A stretch of DNA of 64,000 nt from Betaproteobacteria bacterium (GTDB lineage: Bacteria; Pseudomonadota; Gammaproteobacteria; Burkholderiales; Casimicrobiaceae). The notes under the pieces were generated by a model. It saw only the letters and a program-made list of their open reading frames with translations. It was not told where the DNA came from and did not search any database. The position numbers and the translations under genes were made by a program. The DNA lies in NCBI GenBank assembly GCA_016192065.1, contig JACPUX010000067.1:62001-126000 (forward strand). The letters are read 5' to 3'. Each line of letters begins with the position of its first letter. The first letter of the stretch is position 1. Shown in pieces: positions 1 to 8,648 of the stretch.

Positions 1-437
1 TCGGCGACGTGTTGCACTCGCGTGTGGCGCGCTCGCAGATTCACGCGCTCACCACCCTAGGCGTGCCGGAACTGCGGGTGATTGCCCCCAAGACTCTGCT
101 ACCGACGGCGGTGGAGCGGCTAGGCGTGCGCGTTTTCCACGATCTCGCCCAAGGCCTGCGCGGGGCGGATGTGGTGATCATGCTGCGCCTGCAAAGCGAG
201 CGCATGCGCGGCGCGCTGCTGCCTTCGGCGCAGGAGTACTTCAAGCACTATGGGCTTACCCCGGAGCGTCTGGAAGTCGCCAATCCCGACGTGATCGTGA
301 TGCATCCAGGCCCCATGAATCGTGGCGTGGAAATCGACTCCGCGGTGGCCGACGGCAGCCATTCGGTGATCCTGCCGCAAGTCACTTTTGGCATCGCCGT
401 GCGTATGGCGGTCATGGCCATCCTGGCGGGCAATTGA
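1..437 (+). CDS. pyrB: Aspartate carbamoyltransferase, C-terminal part (5' end outside window)
   Basis: Catalytic chain of the second step of pyrimidine synthesis, joining carbamoyl phosphate and aspartate in the cytoplasm. Only the last ~145 residues are present; the open frame runs off the left edge, so the first ATG in the window is internal. The stretch [12 protein letters not shown] and the following [11 protein letters not shown] are signature segments of the aspartate-binding domain of ATCase. The gene stops 10 bases before the next ATG, so it is co-transcribed with the dihydroorotase-like gene. That pairing is typical of the large ATCase complexes of pseudomonads and betaproteobacteria. 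Confidence 0.95.
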   Translation, partial: GDVLHSRVARSQIHALTTLGVPELRVIAPKTLLPTAVERLGVRVFHDLAQGLRGADVVIMLRLQSERMRGALLPSAQEYFKHYGLTPERLEVANPDVIVMHPGPMNRGVEIDSAVADGSHSVILPQVTFGIAVRMAVMAILAGN

Positions 438-447
438 TGGGGCCGGC

Positions 448-1722
448 ATGAGAATCGAAATCCACAGCGGCCGAGTGATCGATTCCGCCTCCGACCTCGA
501 CGCCAGCAAGACGCTCTACATCGCCGCCGGCAAGGTGGTCGGGCTGGGCGAGGCGCCCGAGGGTTGGCATGCCAATCGCCGCATCGACGCCAGCGGCCTG
601 GTGGTCTGCCCCGGCTTCATCGACCTGGCGGCCAGGCTGCGCGAGCCCGGCTTCGAATACAAGGCTACCCTGGAGTCGGAAATGCGCGCCGCCATTGCCG
701 GTGGCGTCACCAGCCTGGTCTGTCCGCCCGATACCGAGCCGCCGCTCGACGAACCCGGCCTGGTGGAAATGCTCAAACACCGTGCCCGGCTTCTCAATCA
801 GGCCCATGTCTATCCGCTGGGCGCACTGACCCAGGGGCTCGCCGGCGAGAGCCTGGCGGAAATGGGTGAGCTGGCCGAAGCCGGCTGTATCGGGTTTTCT
901 CAAGCCGACGCCCCGCTGATCGATACCCAGGTACTCTGGCGCGCCCTGCAATACGCGGCGACGTTTGGTCACACTGTTTGGCTGCGGCCACAGGAGGCGC
1001 ATCTCGCGCGCGGCGGCGTCGCTCATGATGGCGAGGTCGCCACGCGCTTGGGCCTGGCGGCGATTCCGGTGACCGCGGAAACCGTCGCGGTCACCGTGAT
1101 CATCGCCTTGATGCGTGAAACCGGTGCCCGAGTGCATCTTTGCCGGATTTCCGCGCGGGAAAGCCTGGACTTGGTGCGGCAGGCGAAGAGCGACGGCTTG
1201 GCGCTCACCTGCGATGTGGGGGCGCATCACCTGCATTTGTCCGACAAGGACATCGGGTATTTCAATACTCACTGCCATTTCGTGCCGCCGCTGCGCGGCA
1301 CCGAAGATCGCGACGCGCTGCGCAGCGCGCTTTGTGACGGCACCATTGACGTAGTGTGTTCGGATCACACGCCGGTCGACGATGATGCCAAACTCCTGCC
1401 TTTCGCCGAATCCGAAGCGGGCGCCACCGGACTGGAACTGCTCCTGCCGCTGACCTTGAAGTGGGCGCTGGAGGAGAAACTGGGCATTGGCGCCGCAGTG
1501 CGGGCGCTCACCGTGCAGCCGGCCAGGGTTCTCGGTCTCGAGGCGGGAGTCCTGGGGGTAGGGCGACCGGCCGACGTCTGCATCTTCGACCCCGAGCATC
1601 ACTGGAAGGTCGAGCCCCGGCAGTTGCGCAGCCAGGGCAAGAACACGCCCTTTCTCGGGCTGGAGGTGCCCGGAAAGGTGCGCTACACCTTGGTCAGCGG
1701 ACAAGTCGTTTTCGAAGCCTGA
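448..1722 (+). CDS. pyrC': Non-catalytic dihydroorotase-like subunit (PyrC')
   Basis: 424 residues with the dihydroorotase/amidohydrolase fold, but the zinc ligands are missing. The canonical DxHxH of the first strand reads D59-L-A61-A-R63 (both His replaced), although LREPG follows intact. The later metal-binding His in the usual AHVS motif is replaced (LCRIS). One conserved segment, CSDHTP, survives. In Pseudomonas such inactive PyrC' proteins are structural partners that ATCase needs for assembly; that role is inferred here from the missing ligands and the adjacent pyrB. I chose the ATG at 448 because it follows pyrB directly and starts the conserved fold; an upstream in-frame start at 388 would overlap pyrB. 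A separate active pyrC must exist elsewhere. Confidence 0.9.
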   Translation: MRIEIHSGRVIDSASDLDASKTLYIAAGKVVGLGEAPEGWHANRRIDASGLVVCPGFIDLAARLREPGFEYKATLESEMRAAIAGGVTSLVCPPDTEPPLDEPGLVEMLKHRARLLNQAHVYPLGALTQGLAGESLAEMGELAEAGCIGFSQADAPLIDTQVLWRALQYAATFGHTVWLRPQEAHLARGGVAHDGEVATRLGLAAIPVTAETVAVTVIIALMRETGARVHLCRISARESLDLVRQAKSDGLALTCDVGAHHLHLSDKDIGYFNTHCHFVPPLRGTEDRDALRSALCDGTIDVVCSDHTPVDDDAKLLPFAESEAGATGLELLLPLTLKWALEEKLGIGAAVRALTVQPARVLGLEAGVLGVGRPADVCIFDPEHHWKVEPRQLRSQGKNTPFLGLEVPGKVRYTLVSGQVVFEA

Positions 1723-2019
1723 GGGCGGGTTTTTCGTGCTCACGCCAGAGGGAATTCAGGCGAGCAGAAACTCCCATGATTTTCGCCGCAGGAGCACAGG
1801 CGTTTGCACAAGGCAGGCGGCTCCTGATTTGTTCAGCGTCTGTGCAGGGCTTGGCGCACTTGCGGCGCCCACTGGCAGGGTCGGGGCAATCTCGGCGCTG
1901 TTATGGAACCGTCGCGAGTGAGTCGAGTGCGCGGAGCACAGCGACGAGAAAACGAGCAAGGCGAGTCTCGGTGCGGGGCAAGCTGGGGCGCACTGCCCGG
2001 GTAATGCCTGGGCCACGCG

Positions 2020-2409
2020 TCAGAAAGGCAGGCAAGAAGCGACGTAGGGGAACAGCCCGGCGTCTATTTGGGCCAACAGTGCCATCGAATCGCGCAGCAG
2101 ACCCATCTGCTGGCTCTCAGTTCGCCGCTCCAGGGAACCGCTCCGCGAGCGATTGCTTCAGGCGAAGAGCCAAACGAGAAATGCGCCTAGGACCACCAAC
2201 AAGACCAGACTGGTGCCCGAGCCGCACTGCCGTGCATCGCTGCGGTGACTCAGTTGCGGCGCAGCTCCCTGCGCCGCCGAATGGAGTTTGTCACCGCGCA
2301 GCCGCGCATTCCCGCTGGGCGGACCAAAATCATCCGATGCTCGCGGCCGCGTAAGGTCGAGTCGCATGCCCGGCGCGATGCCGAGTGAGCGTTTGAAGCG
2401 CATCCCCAT
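2020..2409 (-). pseudogene. Decayed DUF4236-like small membrane protein
   Basis: The frame starting at 2409 has a strong Shine-Dalgarno (GGGAGGGG just before ATG). It opens with MGMRFKRSLGIAPGMRLDL, which resembles the N-terminus of DUF4236 proteins (MGxRFRRSxxxxPGxRLNxS). The middle part loses family character, suggesting a frameshift. It then regains LSHRS and a hydrophobic segment (TSLVLLVVLGAFLVWLFA) and stops at 2158-2160. Past that stop the same frame stays open to 2020 and encodes protein-like sequence (LLRDSMALLAQIDAGLF). I read this as one gene broken by a frameshift and a nonsense codon. A short functional 83-residue protein (2158-2409) is the alternative. Confidence 0.45.
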
Positions 2410-2720
2410 GGGTCCCCTCCCAGATGGCTACGAGAGTATACGCCGGTTTGCGATCGGGGGAAGCGGAGCGTGGCCCGTATCTGAGCGCGTTCCCCATCAC
2501 TCCAGGGGCAATGTGTCGATGGCGTTGCGGGGCTCAACAAGGCTCCGGCACCGCGACCAGCGAACAGGAGTTCACCCGTCACCGCGCCGGCATCCGCTCG
2601 CGCGGGGCACACAAAGCGTTGACCAGGGCCCCGCTGCTCACCCGGCCATGATCCCGCCCTGGTTCGGGAAAGGCCTGCTTGCCTTGCAAGAGCGCCGCGG
2701 TTCGGGGCTGAGCATGGCGC

Positions 2721-2882
2721 TCAAGGGTCTGGAAATCGCCTTCGCCCGAGGAATTCCAATACTTCGCCGGTATTCAGGTCCGGCACCAGCAAGGCAAACA
2801 GTTTTGTCTTGTGTACATTGCCGGCGCCCAAGAACGTGCCGTCCCCGACCAACTCGATCGACTCGAGGCACCGCTCCCCGGA
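2721..2882 (-). pseudogene. Gene remnant, 53 sense codons, unknown family
   Basis: Between two in-frame stops the minus strand encodes a stretch with normal residue balance: CLESIELVGDGTFLGAG, then NVHKTKLFALLVPDLNTGE, ending RRRFPDP-stop. There is no start codon at the upstream edge, and the sequence above the upstream stop is low-quality. Regular hydrophobic spacing, unlike the surrounding Arg/Pro-rich frames, suggests the C-terminal end of a former gene. I do not recognise the family. Confidence 0.35.
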
Positions 2883-3262
2883 TCAAGGTGCAAGAAGGCC
2901 GGCGGGCCGCCGCGGTGCGAGGCGTCGGCAATTCGGACCGGGCTGAAGGTCGCTAGAAACGCTCGTTCGGCGCGCGCCAGAATCGAGGTGGCGCACGGGT
3001 CGGACAGATGGATGGGGTGGCGCGTGGTGGGGCCGCTTTTTGCGTGCGCGCACAGAGCGCCACGCAGGGGCGACATACTTGCGACAGTTGGTGAAGGCGG
3101 CTCGGCCGCGCAGCCCGCGATCCGGTGTATGCGAGCTTCGCCAAAGGCCGCACAAGACCGCGGTCCGAGGTGCCCTTTGTTTGATACAAAAATGCGCCGC
3201 CAACCGCCTTTGGTGGTCGTGCAAGGGCGCTACAATTCCGGTTTTGTCAGGAGGACTACACC

Positions 3263-3517
3263 ATGAACCGACGATTTGCGTTTTTTGGAGCTTTGCCCTT
3301 GGCCTTGTTGCTCGCGGGCTGTGCCAGCAGTGATCCGCTGACCAGCGAGCCGGTCGCTTTCGAAGAGCGGGAGTACGTAACCGGCTCGAATCTGCCCAAG
3401 AAGAAGCGCGCCCCGGCCACCGAGCAGGAGCGTGATCGCGCCCAGGAAGCGACGCGTGCCATGCGGGAAGAGCAAATGCGCAGCGGCTCGCTGACGCCCT
3501 CGCCGGGAAGGCTGTAG
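3263..3517 (+). CDS. Small lipoprotein, unknown function
   Basis: 84 residues starting with a lipoprotein signal peptide: basic MNRR, a hydrophobic stretch and the lipobox LAGC with the acylated cysteine at position 20. The mature part is short, charged and rich in Glu, Arg and Lys, probably disordered or helical. AGGAGG lies about six bases before the ATG. The residue after Cys is Ala, which would favour outer-membrane sorting by the Lol +2 rule. It is monocistronic, facing a tRNA gene on the other strand. No function can be assigned. Confidence 0.8.
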   Translation: MNRRFAFFGALPLALLLAGCASSDPLTSEPVAFEEREYVTGSNLPKKKRAPATEQERDRAQEATRAMREEQMRSGSLTPSPGRL

Positions 3518-3536
3518 CCACTGGGCCAAGCGCTGC

Positions 3537-3613
<77 letters not shown>

Positions 3614-3791
3614 GCGTCGCGACGCCGGTGGGCGCGGACGAAGGCGAGATTATAGCCGGGCCGTAGGCGCCAGGCGGCAAAAACAACACCTCGGGCGATC
3701 ACTCGCCCGGCGGCTTGGGGCGCGAAGCAGTGGTCAGATGTGGCGGTCGTTGCGCTTCTTGCGGGAGATCAGACGGCTTTCGGCCCAATAT

Positions 3792-4529
3792 TCACCGTGC
3801 CACCGCGATTCGATCGAGCGCGTCGGTGAAGATGCCATCCATTCCCGCGCCCAGTAGCTCGGCCGCGCGTGCCGGGTCGTTGACGGTGTAGGCGAGCAGC
3901 CGAAACCCCGCCTGGTGCCCGGTGGTGATGCGCTCCGGGGTGGCGTGGCGCTGATTGAGGTGGATCGATTTGCAGCCCAGGCGGGCGGCGCGCAAAAGCC
4001 AGCCTTCGGCCGGTTCGTCGAGCAGAAGGCCGCGCGGCAGTTCTGGCGCTACCCGGCCGGCGATCTCCAGAGCGCGTTCGGAGAACGAAGACAATAGCGG
4101 GGGTACGGCGGCGCCGGCCCACAACTCCTGCGCCTCCAGGGCGATCGCGGCGGCGGTCTCGCGTTCGCGCCCAGGGCAGGGTTTGATTTCGATGTTGCAC
4201 AGCATGCCGTTGGCGATGAGATAACGCGCCACGCTGGCGAGGCGCGGGACCGGTTCACCGACGAAGGCGGACGAGTGCCAGGCGCCCGCGTCGAGTCGAG
4301 CGATTTCTCCCCAGGGGCGCGCGGCCACGCGCCCCGTGCCGTCGGTGGTGCGCTCCAAGGTGGCGTCGTGCATGAGGATGATGCTGCCGTCGCCACAGAG
4401 CTTGGCATCGAACTCGACCATGCGATAGCCATGACTGAAGCCGACACGCATTGCCGCCAGAGTGTTCTCGGGCGCAAGGCTGCCGCCGCCGCGATGGGCG
4501 ATGTGCGTGGGATAGGGCCAGGGATTCAT
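3792..4529 (-). CDS. ugpQ: Glycerophosphodiester phosphodiesterase
   Basis: 245-residue GDPD-family enzyme that hydrolyses glycerophosphodiesters to glycerol 3-phosphate and an alcohol. The family core is clear: HRGG at residues 12-15, APENT at 19-23, EFD at 39-41 and HD at 54-55, followed by TTDGTG. No signal peptide is present, so it is cytoplasmic like E. coli UgpQ. The ATG at 4529 overlaps the stop of the upstream thioesterase-like gene by 4 bases (ATGA), giving translational coupling. The longer upstream frame has no family similarity. No ugpBAEC transporter is nearby. Confidence 0.9.
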   Translation of the reverse strand: MNPWPYPTHIAHRGGGSLAPENTLAAMRVGFSHGYRMVEFDAKLCGDGSIILMHDATLERTTDGTGRVAARPWGEIARLDAGAWHSSAFVGEPVPRLASVARYLIANGMLCNIEIKPCPGRERETAAAIALEAQELWAGAAVPPLLSSFSERALEIAGRVAPELPRGLLLDEPAEGWLLRAARLGCKSIHLNQRHATPERITTGHQAGFRLLAYTVNDPARAAELLGAGMDGIFTDALDRIAVAR

Positions 4530-4996
4530 GCCGCTCGGTTCTCCGGTCGGGCCTGCGGCTTGAGCCGCACATAAATTTGCCGGCGTACCCGTGCCACCAC
4601 AACGCCGGCCGCGTCTTTCACATCCACGGTGAACTCGGGGAGGTGCTTTTCGCCCCCAGCGGTGCGCGTCCGGATCTCGGTCAACTGTTCCTCCGCGAGT
4701 TCGAATCGTGCCCGCACCGTGCCACGCCCGGGAGCGAGATACTCGATGCTCGCCTGACGATCCCAGACATGATAATCGCGGCCCAGTACCTGCATCAACA
4801 TGATCATGTAGAAGGGATCGGTCATAGCGTAGAGGCTGCCGCCGAAGTGGGTGCGCACGTAATTGCGGTTGTACCAGCGCAAGGGCATGCACACGCGCAC
4901 TTCGCGGAAGTCCTCGGCGATGTGTTCAACCCGGATGCCCGCGGCGAGGAAGGGTAGCCAGACATTGATGCCGCGGCGCAGCCAGGCCGCCTTCAT
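4526..4996 (-). CDS. Hotdog-fold thioesterase-like protein (DUF4442/PaaI-like)
   Basis: 156 residues with the hotdog pattern: VRVCMPLRWYNRNYVRTHFGGSLYA, where the N-x4-HFGG segment is the typical active-site helix start of DUF4442 proteins, then strands such as ASIEYLAPGRG and VRARFEL. Members of this group are thought to act on acyl thioesters, but substrates are mostly unknown. It is the first gene of a two-gene unit with ugpQ (4-base overlap), hinting at a lipid or acyl turnover link. That link is inferred from context only. Confidence 0.8.
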   Translation of the reverse strand: MKAAWLRRGINVWLPFLAAGIRVEHIAEDFREVRVCMPLRWYNRNYVRTHFGGSLYAMTDPFYMIMLMQVLGRDYHVWDRQASIEYLAPGRGTVRARFELAEEQLTEIRTRTAGGEKHLPEFTVDVKDAAGVVVARVRRQIYVRLKPQARPENRAA

Positions 4997-5060
4997 GGCC
5001 CGGACCGCGCCAGGGAGGCACTGGTCGAGGCCTCAACACCGCCGAACGCCAGGGTCCAGT

Positions 5061-5507
5061 TCACTGCGGAATCTTGCTCGGATCGAAGTCGCCGATGTTG
5101 GTGGCGAACATCCAGTCGTAGCCGTCCGGATCGGTAAAGCTGGCGCAGCGGTCCCCCCAGAACATGTCCTGCGGCTCCTGGGTGACGGTGGCGCCGGCGG
5201 CTTTGGCGCGGGCAGTCAGCGCATCGACGTCCTCGCAATAGACGTAGAGGCTTGCCGGCAGCTTCGCGCCCATGTGGGCGGGGGTCTTCGCTTCGCTCCC
5301 CCAGGCGCCCTCGGGTGCGAACATGATCAGCGAGTTGCCCCGGTAGGTCATTCCAGCGTGGCCAACATTGCCGTCCGGGGTGCGCATCACTTCGCCCGGG
5401 GTGAAGCCGAACGCCCGCTCATAAAAGCGCAGGGCGCGCTCGCCATCGCTGACCGTGAGATAGGGCGTGAGCCAATTGGCGTCTTCGGGTTTGCAGGGTC
5501 TTGCCAT
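5061..5507 (-). CDS. VOC-family (glyoxalase/PhnB-like) protein
   Basis: 148 residues with a vicinal oxygen chelate fold: WLTPYLTVSDGERALRFYERAFG at the start, GHAGMTYRGNSLIMF in the middle, and the ending WGDRCASFTDPDGYDWMF, the usual PhnB/bleomycin-resistance-like signature. The ATG at 5507 is preceded by AAGGAGATTAATC, a good ribosome site; the longer frame upstream has no family match. The substrate is unknown. It lies just downstream of the efflux pump genes on the same strand (72-base gap) and may be read from them. Confidence 0.87.
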   Translation of the reverse strand: MARPCKPEDANWLTPYLTVSDGERALRFYERAFGFTPGEVMRTPDGNVGHAGMTYRGNSLIMFAPEGAWGSEAKTPAHMGAKLPASLYVYCEDVDALTARAKAAGATVTQEPQDMFWGDRCASFTDPDGYDWMFATNIGDFDPSKIPQ

Positions 5508-5579
5508 GATTAATCTCCTTCTCGGTGATCGACCTCCCGTCCGGCAGGCCAATCGATTGCTCCCTGGTCTTTGCTCAGA

Positions 5580-8500
5580 TCAAGCCGCGGCCTTCGCCGG
5601 CGCGGCCTCCGGTGCTTCGGCATGGCGCTTGCGCGCCAGCAGGGTGTACGCGGTGGGTACCACGAACAAAGTCAGCATGGTTCCCAGCAGCAGACCGCCG
5701 ACGATCACCCAGCCGATCTGCTGGCGCGATTCCGAGCCCGCGCCGGTGGCCAGCGCCAGCGGTATGGCGCCCAGCACCATGGCGCCGGTGGTCATCAGAA
5801 TGGGCCGCAAGCGCAGCGTTGCCGCCTCGATCACCGCGTCCATTCGGCTCTTGCCGCGCTCCTGCATCTGGTTGGCGAATTCCACGATCAGGATGCCGTG
5901 TTTGGTGATGAGTCCCACCAAAGTGATGAGCCCGATTTGGCTGTAGACGTTGAGTGTGCCGCCACTGAGCCAGAGCGCACCCAGAGCGCCGGTCATGGAT
6001 AGCGGCACGGTGAACATGATCACGAAGGGATCGACAAAGCTCTCGAACTGCGCCGCCAGCACCAAATAGATGAAGGCCAGCGCGAGCACGAACACGAAAT
6101 AGATGTCGGCGGAGGAATCGCGGAACTCGCGCGACTGGCCGGGCGCGAGATCGGTCTGCACGGTCGGCGGCAACACCCTCTTGGCGGTGCTTTGCATGAA
6201 GCCTATGGCCTCGCCCAGAGTGTAGCCCGGGTTGAGGTTGGCGGTGATGGTCGCGGAGCGCAGGCGATTGAAGTGGTTGAGGCTCTTGGGCGCCACCGCT
6301 TCCCGCACCGCGAGCAAATTGGCCAGTTGCACCATCTGGTCGCCCTTGCCGCGCACATAGAGTTCGGTGATGCGGTCCGGTGTTTCGCGTTGATCAGGCG
6401 CGATTTGCACGATCACGTCGTATTGTTCGCCCTCCTGCTTGTAACGGGTGACCAGGCGTCCGCCCAACATGGTTTCGAGGGTGCGGCCCACGGTTTCGAC
6501 GTTGGCGCCGACATCGGAGATCTTGTCGCGGTTGACGGTGACCTTGATCTCCGGCGTATTGAGCTTGAGGTCGGCATCGATGTTCGCCAGTCCGGGGTTC
6601 TTGGCCATTTCTCCGGTCATGCGTTCCACCAGGCGCTGCAATTCCTCGAACGAAGACTGCGTGAGCAGCACGAATTGCAGAGGTTTCTCGCGCGGGCTCT
6701 GGCCCAGCGAAGGCGGATTGGCCGGAAACGCGAACACTCCGGGCAGGCCGAAGAATTTGGGTTGCAGCTCCTTGGCGATGTCCTGCTGTTTGCGCTGGCG
6801 TTCGTCCCAGGGTTTCAGGCGCAGAATGGCCATGCCATCGGCCACCGTGGGGAAACCGCCGATGCCGAAAATCGAGCCGCGTTCGGGAATGGCTTGGTAG
6901 AACTTCTCGATCTGCTCGATGTAGCCCGCGGTGTAGCGAATGGTGGCGCCCTCGGGACCGGAGACGATGCCAAAGATCACGCCGCGGTCTTCGGTGGGCG
7001 CAAGTTCCGACTTGATCGTGAGCAGCAGGGCGCCGCTGGTGGCCGCCACCACCAGGCCCGCGCACACTACCAGCACGCGGTGATGCAGAGCGCGATCGAG
7101 CGAACGCCGGTAGCCCGCGGCAAGCGCCACGAAGAAACGCTCGATGTGGTTATAGACGGCGCCATGCCGTGTTTGATGCCGCAGAATCTGCGAACACATC
7201 ATGGGCGAAAGTGTCAGCGCCACAAAACCCGAGACCACTACCGCACCCGCCAGAGCCAGGGCGAATTCAATGAACAAGCGCCCGGTTCGCCCGGTGGCGA
7301 AGGCGAGTGGCGCATAGACCGCAGCCAGAGTCAGGGTCATGGCGAGCACCGCGAAAGCGATTTCGCGGGCGCCTTCAATCGAGGCCTGCAAGCGTGGCAC
7401 GCCCGCTTCCAGGCGGCGATAAATGTTCTCCAACACCACGATGGCGTCATCCACCACCAGGCCGACCGCCAGTACCATGGCGAGCAGCGTCAGGGTGTTG
7501 ATGGTGAAGCCAAACAAATACATCAGGCCGAAGGTGCCAACCAGCGAAACCGGAATGGTCACCAGCGGAATGATCGTGGCGCGCACGCTGCGCAGGAAGA
7601 AGAAGATCACCAAAGCCACCAGAAGCACCGCTTCGGTGATGGTGGTGAAGACGGCCTTGATCGAATGCTGAATGAACACCGAGGTGTCGTAGGAGATCTC
7701 GAATTCCATGCCCTCGGGCAGTGCCTTGCGGATTTCGCCGGCCTCTCGCCGCACCGCGAGCGCCAGATCAAGAGGGTTGGCGGTTGCCTGCTTGATGATG
7801 CCCATGCCCACCGAGGTGTTGCCGTTGAAGCGCTGCACGCCGCGCTCGTCCACCGGTCCGATGGCGATGCGGGCAACGTCGCGCAGGCGCACCGGGTAGC
7901 CCGTGACGTCGCGCAGGATGATGGCGCCGAACTCTTCCGGCCGGCGCAAATCGGTCTGCGAGACCACGGCGAACTCGCGATTGCGGCTTTCGATGCGCCC
8001 GGCCGGGATTTCCACATTCTGGCGCCGCAGTGCGTCTTCGACATCCTGGGTGGTCAGGCGATAGGAGGCCAAGCGCCCGGCATCGAGCCAGATCCGCATC
8101 GAGGGCTTGCGTTCGCCGAACACGCGCACGTCGGACGCGCCGGGCAGCACTTGCAGGCGGGGTCGCACGTAGCGATTGACATAGTCGGTAATCTGCAACT
8201 GGGTGTGCCGAGTGCTGAACATCGCCGCATAGAGCACTGGCACGGCGTCGGATTCGACCTTGGCGATCACCGGTTCGTCGGCATCCGCCGGCAGACGCGC
8301 ACGGACCCGGGCGACCTTGTCGCGCACATCCGCGGCGGCATTGTCCGGATTCACAGTGATCCGAAAGCGCACGTTGATGCTGCTGCGCTCCGACCGGCTG
8401 GACGAGGTGATGACATCCAGCCCCTCGATGCCGGAAAGCGAATCTTCGAGTGGTTTGGTCACTTGCGATTCGATTACTTCGGGGCTCGCCCCTTTGTAGG

Positions 8501-8648
8501 TGGTCTCGACGCTGACCACCGGCTCGTCGATCTTAGGATATTCACGCACCGGCAGGCGCTGGTAGGAGATCAGGCCCAGCAGCAGCACCCCAAGCGAAAG
8601 TACGGTGGCGAAGACCGGGCGGCGGATGCAGATTTCCGGAAGGATCAT
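5580..8648 (-). CDS. RND multidrug efflux permease (HAE1 family)
   Basis: 1022 residues, a full-length AcrB/MexF-like inner-membrane proton antiporter. It shows the N-terminal FATVLSLGVLLLGL first membrane helix, large periplasmic loops, the TM4 proton-relay motif GLVVDDAIVVLENI with adjacent aspartates, a duplicated second half, and GLITLVGLITKHGILIVEFAN near the end. It works with a periplasmic adaptor and an outer-membrane channel. Its ATG overlaps the adaptor stop by 4 bases. No outer-membrane factor or regulator gene is adjacent, so the pump probably uses a channel encoded elsewhere. The drug substrate cannot be read from sequence. Confidence 0.95.
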   Translation of the reverse strand: MILPEICIRRPVFATVLSLGVLLLGLISYQRLPVREYPKIDEPVVSVETTYKGASPEVIESQVTKPLEDSLSGIEGLDVITSSSRSERSSINVRFRITVNPDNAAADVRDKVARVRARLPADADEPVIAKVESDAVPVLYAAMFSTRHTQLQITDYVNRYVRPRLQVLPGASDVRVFGERKPSMRIWLDAGRLASYRLTTQDVEDALRRQNVEIPAGRIESRNREFAVVSQTDLRRPEEFGAIILRDVTGYPVRLRDVARIAIGPVDERGVQRFNGNTSVGMGIIKQATANPLDLALAVRREAGEIRKALPEGMEFEISYDTSVFIQHSIKAVFTTITEAVLLVALVIFFFLRSVRATIIPLVTIPVSLVGTFGLMYLFGFTINTLTLLAMVLAVGLVVDDAIVVLENIYRRLEAGVPRLQASIEGAREIAFAVLAMTLTLAAVYAPLAFATGRTGRLFIEFALALAGAVVVSGFVALTLSPMMCSQILRHQTRHGAVYNHIERFFVALAAGYRRSLDRALHHRVLVVCAGLVVAATSGALLLTIKSELAPTEDRGVIFGIVSGPEGATIRYTAGYIEQIEKFYQAIPERGSIFGIGGFPTVADGMAILRLKPWDERQRKQQDIAKELQPKFFGLPGVFAFPANPPSLGQSPREKPLQFVLLTQSSFEELQRLVERMTGEMAKNPGLANIDADLKLNTPEIKVTVNRDKISDVGANVETVGRTLETMLGGRLVTRYKQEGEQYDVIVQIAPDQRETPDRITELYVRGKGDQMVQLANLLAVREAVAPKSLNHFNRLRSATITANLNPGYTLGEAIGFMQSTAKRVLPPTVQTDLAPGQSREFRDSSADIYFVFVLALAFIYLVLAAQFESFVDPFVIMFTVPLSMTGALGALWLSGGTLNVYSQIGLITLVGLITKHGILIVEFANQMQERGKSRMDAVIEAATLRLRPILMTTGAMVLGAIPLALATGAGSESRQQIGWVIVGGLLLGTMLTLFVVPTAYTLLARKRHAEAPEAAPAKAAA

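Larger units (their letters stand above)
1723..3262. other. 1.5-kb stretch without an intact gene
   Basis: No open frame here has convincing protein character over its full length. Frames on both strands are Arg/Pro-rich shadows. Two short minus-strand pieces do look like former coding sequence (2020-2409 and 2721-2882) and are listed separately. Base composition is similar to the flanks. No tRNA, rRNA or clear terminator was seen. I read it as decayed coding DNA. Confidence 0.6.

Noticed and set aside
1900-2170. Possible RNase P RNA, suggested by a GGTAATGCCTGGG segment like the rnpB GGTAACGCCTGGG element
   Set aside because: The other invariant parts (GAGGAAAGTCCGGGC, ACAGAAAGCAAACCG-like core and the closing helix) are not there in order.
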